In this document: one piece after another, positions 22,936 through 34,672 of the stretch
How the letters are laid out: each line of letters opens with the position of its first letter
Numbering within the stretch: the stretch's first letter is position 1
Source: Podocnemis expansa
Taxonomy: Eukaryota > Chordata > Testudines > Podocnemididae
Direction of reading: 5' to 3'
Length of the DNA stretch: 64,000 nucleotides
Assembly: GCA_007922195.1 (NCBI GenBank)
Contig: ML682029.1
Location: 3,713,293-3,777,292, forward strand
The notes under the pieces: model-generated
Told to the model about the DNA's origin: nothing
Seen by the model: the letters and a program-made list of their open reading frames with translations, nothing else
Databases searched by the model: none
Made by a program: the position numbers and the translations under genes

Positions 22936-24399
22936 CTGGAAGACATACAGCATGTTAAATGTATCACCAGTTTTCAGTCATGTAAGAAGCTGTGTAGTGG
23001 AGGAGAGGGAGAGAAGCACACTAGAAATCATTTTATTTTAAACAGAGAAGAAATATGAGGCACAAATCATATAATTAATGCTGTATATTTGAAAGGCTAC
23101 CTTATAAATGGAAAGAAAGTGTATTAATATAACTTTACATTTGGGTTATAAATCCAAACACACAGGACAGTCTGAATTGAAGCTGTCACAACACCTTGAA
23201 GTAGGGAAGAAATAAAATCATTCTTCTTCCCCTTGGCTATGTTGACTCCAGGCTGATAGATAGGAATCCTAGATGCAGGAAGGGGTGGTGAGAGACAGGT
23301 TAAACCGTGAACAGAATTAGGTGGAGGAACCAGGGGTGGGTTCCAGTCCCAGGAGTAAGACAGGATCAGTGCTGGAATCAATGAGGTCACCTGGAAGTGA
23401 GGGATGTAAAGGAGCTATCTGAAATGCACACCTCTATTCAGAGACAACAATTTGAAATATGTGACAAATGAACTTTCTTTTAAGATGTGGATTATGCAAC
23501 TATGAATCTAGTCAAATGTCTAAATCTACATATAAAGAAATTTAGGTTTAAAGAATCCAGTCCTTTCCTACCCGTTCTGCTGCCCATAAGGACCAGCGTA
23601 TGTTCCCCAGTCACTCTTAACAATGGGCCACATTCACATGCCATTCCTGAGAGCCAGCACATGGCTAATAGTTTTTGCAACATGGAATGAGGAGAACAAA
23701 AATGTTATGCAGAGCACTGGCACAGACTTACAATGATAACAGTTTGTCTTCTGGGTTTTTTGACTGATCAAAAACCTAGCCAGAAATATTCATATCTAAA
23801 TACACAGCATCTGGCTATGTTATTAAAACACTGATGATCAATTTTAACCATTTTTGCAGAGAGCTTGTATTTTGAGGTCTTGAAACCCCAAATTGGAGAT
23901 ACCAAACGAAAAAAGCCACATATCACTTAGGATCAGTGTTGTCTAGGTCTGGGGACTGTGAGTTTAGACTGCCAGACTTTATCATGAAGTGTGACACAAG
24001 CTTTATTTTGGTGTGGATAGTCAACATCACTGATGATAAATAGAATGCTTGTGGGCCTAGGTTTCATTTATGCTGTGGCCCTTTTACACTGCTAGAGTGA
24101 TGTAAAGGGACTCTAATGTAAATAAGAATCAGACCCTTGCGTGTCTGTTACTTTGGACTACTTAGGTTTCTTTCAATTGTCTATTTTGTTACATGGCTGT
24201 TTCAGTTGACTCCTAACACCATAAATTGTTCAGCACTTAGCACAATGGGATCCTGGTGAATGATCAAGGTTCTCAGGTTCTACAGAAATACAAATAAATA
24301 AAACAACAAGGCCCTTCTTATTTTTATTTCTTCTGAGTTTTTGCAATGAAAATCTTGTAACCACTTGTTTTGTTTCCTTGTAATTTTATTCATTTGATC
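22936..24399. other. LRGUK intron
   Basis: No repeats that I can name and no coding sequence. Confidence 0.5.
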
Positions 24400-25252
24400 A
24401 TAGAAATCTATGTTTGGAAGAGTTCTTGAGAAGTCATTTAGTTCAAGTCTTTCACCCCCCCTCCACCTCCCATACTAAAGAAGAAGTTAGACTGTCCCTG
24501 GGAGATGTTTGTCTAACTCGTACTTCAAAAGCTCCAATGATGGGGATTCCACGACCTCGCAAGGTAACCTCATTTATACTCACAAAGTTACAATTACCCA
24601 TATAATTAGGAAGGTTTCCTATCCTCTAATCAAAATCTCAGCAGCTGCAAATGAATCCCACTGCTTCTTGTTCATTGGATGTGGAGAATAACTAATCCCC
24701 ATCCTCTTTAAAACAGCCCCTAAAATACTTGAAAACTTATCAGCTCCCTCCTCAGCCTTCTTTTCTCAAGACCAAATATGCTCAGCTTTCTTTAAACCTT
24801 TCCTGTTGGGTCAGGTTTCCTAAACCTTCTGTCATGTTTGTTGTTTTACTCTAGACTTTCTCCAGTTTCTCTACATCTTTCTTAAAGTATGGTACCTAAA
24901 ACTAGATATAGTACTCCAGCTCAGGTCCCATCTGTGCAGTGCCAGATTTCCCAATAGGCACTGTAGGCACAGTGCCTAGGGCCTATGAAATTTTTAAGGC
25001 CTATGAAGGAGGGGAAAAATTAAAAAAGCAGAAAAAATAAGGAAAATCACATGGTTTAGCATTAGAATAGTGTAAAGTGCATCATGTCAATTGATGCAAT
25101 TCAATTGGCGTTTTCCCCTCTTTTTGCACATTTTGGAGTGAAAGTGCCTAGGGCCTACACACCCAAATCCGGCCCTGCATCTGTGCTAAGCAGAGCAGGA
25201 CAATTACTTCCCATGTCTTATGTACAACACTCTTGTTAATATACCCCAGAAG
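24400..25252 (-). mobile_element. CR1 LINE fragment, host of two later insertions
   Basis: The plus strand shows the complement of CR1 ORF2/3' sequence: CTCCAGTTTCTCTACATCTT, GTACTCCAGCTCAGGTCCCA, ACAACACTCTTGTTAATATA. A 241-bp hAT-type element interrupts it at 24937-25177 and a 581-bp hAT-type element cuts it at 25253. The LINE is therefore the oldest layer here. Confidence 0.75.
24937..25177. mobile_element. Non-autonomous hAT-type element, 241 bp
   Basis: The ends CAGTGCCAGATTT and AAATCCGGCCCTG are imperfect inverted repeats. The element is flanked by a perfect 8-bp duplication, CATCTGTG (24929-24936 and 25178-25185), the hAT signature. It has no coding capacity. Confidence 0.88.
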
Positions 25253-25833
25253 CAAGGCTGGATTAAATGGCCTAGGGGCTCTGGCTGCCCCCCACCATGG
25301 GGCCCCCTCCTGCCTTGGCCCCCTGACCACAGGCCCTCCCTTCCTTGCCCCCCCCCCCCGTGCTCAGGCCAGCCCCTGTCCCCCATTACTGGGGGGCTGG
25401 GGCCAGAGGGCGCTCGTGCCCCAGCCCCACTATGGCCAGTCTGCCGGGCAGATGGGAAGGCTTGCGTGTGGTGCGGGGGGCCTCTGATGCAGTTCCCCAG
25501 GGCCACGGGCCCTGGAAGGCCGCACTGGAGTAGCTTCACCACGAGCCAGCTGGCTCTGTTCCCCCTGCCTGGGTGGAGTGAGCAGGGGTTGGCCTGCCCT
25601 GTCCCACCCCCGGTGCATGCCAGCTGGCCCAGGGGGCGAGATGGAGCACACAGCCTGGCCTCTGGCTCCAGGGTCCTGCCCCCACCCCCTAGCAGCAGCA
25701 AGGTAGGAGCGCTCTTAGCACTTTTTCCCTGCCAGTGCTGAGTTGGGCAGGTACCAGATTATCAGGATTTTCAGGGCTGGAGCTTGGGGTGGGGGGCTTA
25801 AGCCCCTAAAACCCCTTTTTTAATCCAGCCCTA
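25253..25833. mobile_element. GC-rich non-autonomous hAT-type element, 581 bp
   Basis: The terminal repeats are CAAGGCTGGATTAA and TTAATCCAGCCCTA. The flanks CCCAGAAG (25245-25252) and CCCAGAAC (25834-25841) match at 7 of 8 positions. The interior is very GC-rich, with long open frames on both strands that are by-products of base composition rather than genes. Confidence 0.82.
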
Positions 25834-25841
25834 CCCAGAAC

Positions 25842-26640
25842 AAACAAACAAACAAACTGGGGGAGGGAGGATGAGAGTTATTCTGTTTTTTCCTGTACTG
25901 AGATCTTATATTTAACATTGAATAAACACTTTTCTTTAAACACAACTGAGTTAGAAACCATTAAGAAATTAATTTTATAATGCAGAGGCAGAAAGATCCT
26001 TAGCTGTACCAGCACCAGCCTGTGCCACAATTTTATCAGTGAACTACAGCCAATGAGAACAATGTGGTGCACATGAATCCTATAAAACTTTCACTTCAAA
26101 GGCTTGATTTTTCTCACAGATACTATAAATGTATCCAGTCCTTAAAGGTCATTCCTGAGCATAAACCAGATGGTCTCAGTGTCCTATTTCATTTTTTATA
26201 CATTGCAACTTTTTTAATTGCAAGGCCATGTTCACATTTGAACTGCCACAACATCTTTCATGAAATAAATTTTTAATAAGTGGGATATTTGAAATTTAAA
26301 ACACTAAGTCATAACATTTCTGAAATCTCCACTGAACAATCAAAATAACAGCATTGCTTCATGGTTGCAAAGTTCTGCTCTGTTAAAATTCTGTCTCTCT
26401 TTTTTCCTACATGTAAAACTTCTGAGGAATAAAATGCATATAAACAATGCTTTCAGAACACATACCAGAGCTTGAAAATTTGGTAATTTCCAAGCTGGTC
26501 TTTCAAAGTTTAAATAGTTTCAAACAAAATGAGTGCATCACTTCTGATTTTCTCAATCATGTAACCTCCACAGCTTTTCTGTCAAAAAGTCCTTTGGTCT
26601 TGCTAGTGGTGAGTTAATCTACCATTATAACTCTCAAGGC
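25842..26640. other. LRGUK intron
   Basis: AT-rich, with nothing recognised. Confidence 0.5.
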
Positions 26641-26644
26641 TTGT

Positions 26645-27420
26645 TCCCCACTCTGGCACTTTGAGTGCAGAAGGTGAGGGCATGCAAAAGGCCTTAAAAA
26701 CCACAGGCCCCAAAGTCTTGCCTTAGAATTCTCCAAGGCTACCAATTTTCTGGCCTGGAAGCGGTAATGCTGCCACCAAATGCAAAACTTCTTCACATCC
26801 TGGGAAGGTGCACTAATTCCTTCCTGCAAAGTACCCTCAATTGCTTTTCTTCCTCCCTCAGGAGAGCAATTGGACCCCAGCCATGATATCAACTGGAAAT
26901 GGGATTGAATCCCCTTTAGTGGTTGGCTGTGCAGTCTGAGGCACATGCACACAAAACCTCTTCTCTTTTAGGACACAAAACTAGAGTTTATTTTAAAAGG
27001 GTAAAATCTTTAATTAAGAAGAATGTCTAAGAAACATAGAGAATTGCTTCTGTGGGATTTAAGGTAGTTACGGGATAATGGGAGGGTGTACATGTGCTCA
27101 GCACAGAGGAATCCAAAAAAGAACCAAAACAAAGAAGTAACCTGACTGAATCTAGCTAAACATTTCCTGTTCTACTCATGCCTGGTCAGCTACAGACTTG
27201 AGACTATCTTAGGTACAGCTGTTGATGGGTGCTCCAGGCCTGTCTCTCTGACCTCCTCCTGATCATTCCAGGAGCTCTGCTGCCACCAAAAAGGCACAGG
27301 CAGGGCTGCTGCTCCAATTAAAAAACCTATACTCTCTTTTTATTGGCTCTTCAGGGACTTCTCTAGGGCTCACATCTATGGTGTTAACCCCATCCATCCC
27401 AAGGTTAGTACAATAACCTA
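26645..27420 (+). repeat. Unnamed repeat family A, full copy 2
   Basis: Aligned with 17160-17930: both begin CCCCACTCTGGCACT and both contain GAAACATAGAGAATTGCTTC, GCTACAGACTTGAG and GAGCTCTGCTGCCACC. The divergence indicates an old family. It is non-coding. Confidence 0.78.
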
Positions 27421-29001
27421 CTATATTACAAATCCAGAGCAGAAAAGTTGCAAGAGATCTTCACATTATAGCACCTGAGCTGAAAGAGACACCTACTGTG
27501 TGTAACATCACAGATATTTAAAGCAGGGTTGTATGGTGGTGGGCTTTCAAAGAACTAATTCTAATTCTACATCATTGGCTATCATATATGACTTAGGACT
27601 CTATTCTTATGACATATTACATAGTATCCAAAGGCCCCATTGTGTTTGGTGCTGTACCCCCACATAATAAGAGACAATCCTTGCCCAGAGAAACTTACAT
27701 TATAAAATAAAACAAAATACAAACAGCAAACAGTCAAAGGAAACTGAAGGAGAGCTGGAAAGCACCAGTAATGTGGCCACACAGATTACTGCAATGTGTA
27801 CTATATAGCATTACCTTTAAACTTTAGATGTTACAGCTAGTAAAGAATGGAGGATTCCCACTTTCTTTGCCAGCATAAACCTCAAAAAACATATTGCATT
27901 GGTTCACTAATTATACTAGTATCCTATTGCCTTCTGGATGCAACATGTGGGAGCACCATGTGGATGCATCCGAACCCTGTTATAACAGGGCATGGCAAAC
28001 TGACAATTTCCTGCAGAATCCAGAATGAACTTTATTGAATTAAGTTAAACCTTACAGAACTAGTTTTAACATCTTCTGCAATTGTGTATGTCTTACTGAT
28101 CAGTTTTATGTATTTCCAAGGAAAAGGTGAACAGGAGAAGAGCACGGGGTGAGTAGGCAAAAGCATTCAGGTGGTAACGCCTCCAGAGAAGCCAACCCCC
28201 AGCAAGATACACATACATTAGGGCTCCATCTGAATTCTCGAGGGACCAACAGACACAGAAAGCACTTATAGATAAACAGCCTGGTTTTCAATTGGCTTAT
28301 GGCTTTCTTCCTAATCCAGCAAACTGACAGGACCTGGGGTCCATGGAGGCTCCCAATCCTCAACGTAGGTTGGGAAGAACTGGGCCTCCCACAATTGATG
28401 TTAGAATTGGGATTATTTTGGTCAGCTTTTAGGATGCATGTAAATTCTTTTACTGTTTTAATATGTGTCTTCTGTGATGCTTTGTACCTTGAGACTAAAG
28501 TAGTTTTGTCTGTGAAGTGCTGTATTGTAACTTATATCCATTGACAATAACTCTACTGTTTCTGACAAGAAAGCAAGCAGATGTCCTTGGGCAACCTGTC
28601 TGCCCTGGAAAATATACAGTGAAGGCAAGGAACTGTTCAACCTGGGAATATCTTGGCCTGAAGGGGCAGGGATGTGGGTCTCCAATCTCCATCCAAAAAG
28701 GCAACATCTGGGGAACTGGAAACAAAGACTTGTTGCCCTTACTGAACAACAGAGGGGCAACATAGGTGCAGTTGCTCTGAACTCTGACACTGGACACATT
28801 GATATGAACTAAAGAGGATGGATGGATGGAGCAGCAAAAGGCACCTTTTTTGTTTTGCAGTTTACCTTTGAAGTGATCTTGAATAATTTAAACAGCATAT
28901 TAAAAACAGGAAAATATTTTATGATTACTCCAGACGGGCAAGATCTAGTAGGAGATTCACCTTGCAATGACCATTTAACAGTCTTAAATAATATTTAACT
29001 T
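27421..29001. other. LRGUK intron
   Basis: No named repeat or gene. Several short open frames on both strands look like chance. Confidence 0.5.

Positions 29002-29060
<59 letters not shown>
29002..29060. repeat. (AAAG)n microsatellite
   Basis: About 15 tetranucleotide units. On the transcribed strand this is a (CTTT)n pyrimidine tract beginning 49 bp after the donor of the LRGUK P-loop exon. It is likely polymorphic. Confidence 0.95.
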
Positions 29061-29061
<1 letters not shown>

Positions 29062-29109
29062 CTACAATTGAAGCCTTGATGACAGTCCATGATCTCTTAA
29101 AAAATTTAC

Positions 29110-29229
29110 CTGTATCTGAAAAAATTGTTGAACTGCCTGCAGATTCTGTGAGAAAGTTCTCGCTTTCCACAGGACAGAGGCCCAACTAATACCAGCATAG
29201 GGTAGGGAGCATCAAGGCTAGGCAAAGTG
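29110..29229 (-). CDS. LRGUK: LRGUK exon: guanylate-kinase P-loop
   Basis: The exon has one base of a split codon, 39 codons and two trailing bases. It encodes STLPSLDAPYPMLVLVGP, then LSCGKRELSHRICRQF, ending NNFFRY. GPLSCGKR is the Walker A / P-loop position of the guanylate-kinase domain that binds ATP in active enzymes. The residue after Gly-Lys is Arg rather than the usual Ser/Thr; as I recall, mammalian LRGUK is the same. An (AAAG)n microsatellite begins only 49 bp from the donor, inside the downstream intron. Confidence 0.95.
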
Positions 29230-31034
29230 CTGCAAAAAGAAAAAATGCTTAAAGCAAGACACTATTACACTTCCTACAACGGATGCCTGTATTGTTATCA
29301 TATAAGATCTCTGGGAACAGCGTATCACTGTCAGAATTAATCTAATCTATCATGCTTTTAATGTTCTTTGCTACACAGAAAAAGAAAGCAATGGAAGATT
29401 GTGTGTGTGCATTTAGGTGTGTTTTAAACATAAAAATGTTTAAACATAAAATATCTCATTAAAAATTCCACAGCATATTTTGCAACAAGGAGGATATTAT
29501 CCTGGTTTACCCTGCTCAGACAGCAGCTTGGATTTATAAGTTCCAGAGGGGCAGCTAGTTCAGCAGAAGAACCAAAGAATTTTGTGGCACTTTTAAAGAC
29601 TAATACATTTATTTATCACATGGGCTTTTGTGGGAGAAATCCCACTTTGTCAGATGCTCAAAGATGGGGAACTTGCAGAATGGGAGGAAAATAAATGCAG
29701 GGAAGTGCAAGTCATAGAATCAGGTTAGACTGGAACAACAAACCAAAACAGTTGTTGGATTTACAGTTCTTTCTGAAATTCTCTCTGCAGTTACACAGTG
29801 TTGCTGTGGACTGTTAAATAGCTGCCCAGCTCCACCTCAGACATGGCAACACTTCAGTGGTGCGATAACCGAGCCTTGACAGTATTTAGGAGTGTTCCTT
29901 CAAATCTTTATAACTCTCATGAAGGTAATCTCTTTGACTTCAAAGGTTTGCATCAACAGGGTGACAGTTTCTGAAGTGCTCTACAAATAGGATGAAAGAC
30001 ACTAAGAATTATGGGCCCAACCTTCTGCAGAGCTAAGCATCCTTAATTCCCACTGACCTCAATGGGAGTACAAGGTGCTCAGCACACTGCAGAATAGATG
30101 CAAAGTGTCTGCAGAAATACAGAGGCCTAGCTTTAGACGATCATATTTTTATCCATCTTAAGTGGCTTGATTTGCAAAGGTGCTGAAGATCCTGGAGCTT
30201 CCATTAAAGTCAATGGACATTTGTGATGCTCAGCACTTTGGAAAGTGAGGCCTCTTATTTAGGTCCTTACAGTACATATGACCAGGGGCATCGCTGGCAC
30301 CGGGCTTACGGGGCTCGAGTCCCAAGTCCCTATGCCTGAGCCCTGGGCCTTTTTCCAGGCCAGAGGCGTTCCTGCATATGACGAGTATGTTTGGACACTT
30401 GTTCTTTAAAATCTTAGTTAGAGGTGCTAAGATTATACCATTTGATGCGCCAAAAACCAGCTGAAATCATTTTAACATCCCCCTACACACCTTTTTCTGA
30501 CACTAATAAATGGCTTGACCCGTTTAAGTTCTATTTTAAAGAAAACACATCACTTCTACATTCTAAACTTGAGCTGAATGGGATTTCAAAGAGCAGAGTA
30601 TAAACACCTGAAAACAGAGTATATAATGCAAACAGCAACACAAGCAGATGATTAATCTATCTGAAATAATGCTAGCTGTTGAACATAAGTGCAGGGGGAA
30701 AATGAGAAAATTCAGAGTAATGACATCTCTCCAGCATCAGCTCTTACCAGCAAAACAGCTCTAGCCGTCTAGCTACTGACACGGCATCACGCTGTGTTCA
30801 TGCCTCTAAAGCATTAATGGATTTCTTCCTCACAATGGTCCTGTGAGGTAGGGATGAACCATCCCTGCTCTACTGATGAGAAATAAAGACTGGCTAGGTT
30901 ATGTGACTTGCCCAAGGTCACAGAGAGATTCTCTGGCTAAACTAAGAACTGAATCCAGGTCACTTGAGCACCAGTCCAGGGAGCTGTTCCTACTGTCCTT
31001 ACAACCTGGAGCTATGATATCAGTAGGATCCTTC
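29230..31034. other. LRGUK intron with Penelope-like and MIR-like fragments
   Basis: The minus-strand Penelope-like tail is at 29575-29665 (GTGGCACTTTTAAAGACTAA, then AAATCCCACTTTGTCAGATG). A MIR-like SINE lies at 30790-30975 with the hallmark ACTTGCCCAAGGTCACAGAG. The short GC-rich piece at 30285-30375 is unclassified. Nothing else is recognised. Confidence 0.65.
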
Positions 31035-32039
31035 AGCAGAAGAAGTTACTCAACCTGTGCAGTAACTGGGCTTCTTCAATATGTATGTCCCTGCGGGTGC
31101 TCCACTTCAGGTAAGCATGTGCCCTGTATCTTTAATCAGAGAGCTTTGGTAGCAGTGCCTATTCAACCCACATACAAGCCCTATACGTCCTTATGCTCCA
31201 CACCAAGGCTACATAAGGTTGCTCACGGTTCTTCATTGCTAAGTCCCACAAGAGAGACTCTGAAGCAGAGGGGAAGGAGGGTGGATAGTGGAGCATCCAT
31301 AGGGACTCGTGTCTTGAAGAGCTCCAGTTAATGCACAAGGTGAATAACTGCTCCTTCTTCTTCAAGCAGTGTCGCTATGGGTGCTCAACTCCACGTGACT
31401 CCTCAGCAGTATCCGCTTAAGGGGGAGAGAGATTCAAAGCAGAGCTCAGTACTGAAGAGACAACTGTGTTACCAGCTGCATCACCTATCTAATGGCATGA
31501 ACCAGAACATAAAGGTTAGAGAAAGCATGAACAGAGATTCATATTGCAGCTCTGCAGATTTCACCCTCTTTGGGATGTCTAGGTCGTCTTTCAGCAAAGT
31601 CACTACACAGACTGTGACTCTGTAGAATGTGCTATTGGTCTGGGGGTGGAGGGGGGGACTGAATGTTAGCCAAGCTATAAAAAATAATAATGCACCCAGA
31701 GATCCATCTGAAAAGTCCTTGAATTGAAATTGTGGATTCCTTGGATTTGTTGAAATTCAGAAGATACTTTTGGTAAAAACTTAGGAAGTAGTTGTAATAA
31801 GACTGTCTTATTTGAGAATACTGTACTTGCAGGGTCATTAAGGCCCCCCCCCCCGAAGTGACAGTCACCAATTGAGTGAGTCCAGAACTTGCCAAGGAAC
31901 AAAAACCCATCCATCAAGACTGTGTTTGTTTGGTATGTAAACTATCCCAAGCCATCCCAAGAAACATTTAAGATGTGATCTAGCATGTTGGGTTAGGAAG
32001 ACACATGCTGCTGCCATATGATTTAACAGCCTAAAGAGT

Positions 32040-33330
32040 TTCTTGTCCCTGGCTGTGGACTTATTTGAATTCTTGTAGCAAGGTTTTTTAGGTTTGTGAA
32101 CCTGTCCCCAGCAAGATAAGCTTTGGCTGTTATAATATCTAGAGTCTTCTATAAAATCTGCACTGGGATCAAAACACACCTTTCAGAATTGAGCAGAAGG
32201 GTGAAGTGACCGCCCTCATGATTTGCACTGCTGATAGGACCTCTTGATAAGATGGACCTCTGAATAGCCAGTCATTGGCTATGTCTACACGGCACTTTTA
32301 TTTCGAAATAACACTCGTTATTTCGAAATAAAAGAAATTTAGTCTACATGACGTTTTCTTATTTCGAAAGGACAGATCCTGTCCTTTCGAAATAAGAATC
32401 GTCCTTTCGAAACAGTTAAACCTGGATTTTTTCGAAATGGCTGTTATTTCGAAATGGTCATTTCGAAATAATGCCATTTGGACCTGTTGTTTCGGAATAA
32501 ATGGATTCCGAAACAACAGGATTTGAACTTCCTCCCAGGGTGCAAAGCACCCTGGGAGGGAGAGCCTTCCCCTCAGCACCCTGGACAGGGTGCTGAGGGG
32601 AGACAAGCCGCAGGGCACAGGGGGCTGCCCCCAAGACCAGCGGGGAGCCCTGCAGAGGGGTGCCGATGCCCCGCTCTCCCCACCGCTGGGGCTGCTCAGG
32701 AGCCCTGCGGCCGGGTGCCGGGGCTCCCCGCTCTCCCCGCTGCCCAGGCTGCTGCCAAACCCCACAGTGGGGTCCGGGGGCGCCCGCCTCTCCCTGCTGC
32801 CAGGGCTGGTGGCAAACCCCGGGGCAGGGTGCCGGGGCCGCGGCTTTTCCCCGCCGCGGGGGCTGCAGCCAGGGAGCCGGTCCCGACCCAGCTCCCCAGC
32901 GACTGAGCGGCCGCTGCCACGGGGAGCCGGGTCCCGCCGCCCCTCAGGCCCTGGGCTTGTGTGTAGACATAGCCATTGAGATAAAGGAAGCTGATTTATC
33001 CCTAGTTAACAAAGATGGGCAGATATGACCAATGTGACCTTTGGAAGAATCTTTGGAGCGGAAGAAAGGCCACCAGGGAGCACACAGTTGACTATAAAGC
33101 AGAAAAAGCTGCTTGTGAGAAGGGTGAATAGCAATATGAAAGTTGGTATCCTGAAGGCCAAGAGTTGCAAATGAATCTCTGAACTCTATAGAGTGAATTA
33201 GAGCTGCAGGAGTTACCATCATGAATTTCTGATGTTTCATATAGTTTTTCACATATCTGAGATCTAATCTGGGTTTCCAGCTCCCATTCTTTTTGTGAAC
33301 CAGAAAATACTTAGAGAAGAACTCATTTCA
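32040..33330 (-). pseudogene. DIRS-3 reverse transcriptase, interrupted by a MITE
   Basis: Minus-strand motifs before the insertion are YFLVHKKNGSWKPRLDLR (near 33240-33300), LGLQDTNFHIAIHPSHK (near 33100-33160) and, after a frameshift, VLPGGLSSAP (near 33060). Directly at the insertion the flanks read FLYL on one side and DWLFRGPSYQ on the other, so the MITE sits in the middle of the YxDD catalytic motif. Beyond it several stops follow. The copy is dead. Confidence 0.82.
32277..32974. mobile_element. Foldback MITE, 698 bp, in the RT catalytic motif
   Basis: The ends GGCTATGTCTACAC and GTGTAGACATAGCC are inverted repeats, with a 3-bp duplication ATT (32274-32276 and 32975-32977). The left half carries repeated TTATTTCGAAATAA palindromes and the right half is GC-rich (32527-32945). 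The 3-bp duplication suggests a PIF/Harbinger-type transposase, which is inference. It has no coding sequence. Confidence 0.85.
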
Positions 33331-33840
33331 CCTGTGCCCTATTGAAACCAGTTCCATGGCCCCAAACACAGAACAGAGGTGACGTCCTGCCTGAGCAAAT
33401 GATCATGAGATGGATCTCTGAAAAGTGAAGGGGGAGAAAGTTGAGAAGAAGGGATAGATGATATAAACAGATGTTATGGCCTCCACCAAAACCTGTTAGC
33501 CAGACGTTAGGCTCTCCCATACAAGTTGACATAGGAATAGATGGTTTCCAAAGAGGGAAAGGAGCTTGGGATGGTGGAGTAAAAATCCCCTTTGAGAAGA
33601 TGCCTCATACTCTGGATCAAGCCATCAAAACTGGTGCCTGGATGACACTGAAGGCTGCAATGACCCAGCTGTGCTAGTAACTGGCTTCTTTTTTGCATAC
33701 TTAAGGATCTTGGCCAATGGCTTTTGTGGTCTAGGGACGGCAGAATAAAGAGCTGCGTGAGATCTCTGTGCCACCAGAGACCTGCTAAAATTTCTTTTAA
33801 GAAACTCTCTTACCTTCACAGTTATGCCATCTTTCCACGT

Positions 33841-34130
33841 TGCCTTCCCTCTTTCTGCCGTTTGCTGTCAAGAAGGGACCATTTCACCACAAAAGAAGTT
33901 CAACAGATGCCAGTGACGACAATAGCTATTACCATGACTGAGGGAATGAATTATTAAACAGGGACCATTTTAAAGATAGGAATTTTAAGAAACATATTTA
34001 ATAGCCAGTGACATCAGAATTTATCTACACACAGCAAAGGTGTTTTCATTAGCCTCTTCAAGCCATGTCACTTGCAACAAATGGTGCAGTATGTGAAGAT
34101 AAAATTGATTTGTTCAATATATTTCTAAAA
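33841..34130. other. LRGUK intron
   Basis: Nothing is recognised. Confidence 0.5.
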
Positions 34131-34672
34131 CAGGGAGTGGCAACCTTTGCCGGCCCCTGTGCCATCCCCGCCCACCGCACCCTCAACAAGTGCCAGAGGC
34201 AGGGCTAAAACAGAGAGAGGTCAGGTCTCCAGTTCCAGCCCAGGACAGGCCTGGCACTGGCACCCACTGGCAGGTGGCCTCTGGTTCCTGGCTCTGGCCC
34301 TGGGACTGGCTCTCACCCTCATCAGCCGGCAGCCTCCAGTTCCTGGGGTCAGGACCACCTCCCACCAGCAGCGGCAGCTCTGGGAGGACAGACCTGCCCC
34401 GCTGCCCTCCAGCAGCCCTGCCCAGAAGGGGATGGGGCAAAACAGAGCCAGGAGCCCCACGTGCTGCAGCTTCTTTGTCCCTTCTTGCTGCACTCCCCAG
34501 TGGGGAAGCACGGCGAGTGGGGGCCTGCAGCCACAGCATGTGGCTCTTGTGGCTCCAGGCCGTGCAGCACTGGAGGGTGGAGCCAGCATGGGATCCTGAG
34601 CAGCGTCGCATGCTGCTCAGCCTTGGTCCATGTGCCTTTTTTGGCACCCGTGCCAGGGGTTGGCAACCCCAT
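34131..34672. mobile_element. GC-rich probable hAT-type MITE
   Basis: The left end CAGGGAGTGGCAACC and right end GGTTGGCAACCCC are approximately inverted, as in other hAT-type elements of this window. The flanking 8-mers do not match convincingly. The GC-rich interior makes overlapping open frames that I treat as non-genic. Confidence 0.5.

Larger units (their letters stand above)
31035..33840 (-). mobile_element. DIRS-like retrotransposon remnant (DIRS-3)
   Basis: This is an old minus-strand DIRS copy. From high to low coordinates: gag C-terminal traces (33840-33480), RT (33330-33000), a foldback MITE insertion (32277-32974), the rest of RT (32270-32040), recombinase traces (FLPKVSSEFQ near 31790), and the terminal region. 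The terminal region has the end segment at 31040-31112 (GTTACTCAACCTGTGCAGTA, GGGTGCTCCACTTC), an inverted arm at 31289-31350 and a further copy at 31352-31400. Many stops and frameshifts. The termini resemble DIRS-2 more than DIRS-1. Confidence 0.82.

Noticed and set aside
25204..25741. Overlapping open frames of 165-173 codons on both strands
   Set aside because: They lie wholly inside a GC-rich hAT-type element bounded by an 8-bp duplication; low-complexity Pro/Gly/Ala composition.
32298..33028. Proline/alanine-rich frames of 122-155 codons
   Set aside because: They are by-products of the palindromes and GC-rich half of the foldback MITE.
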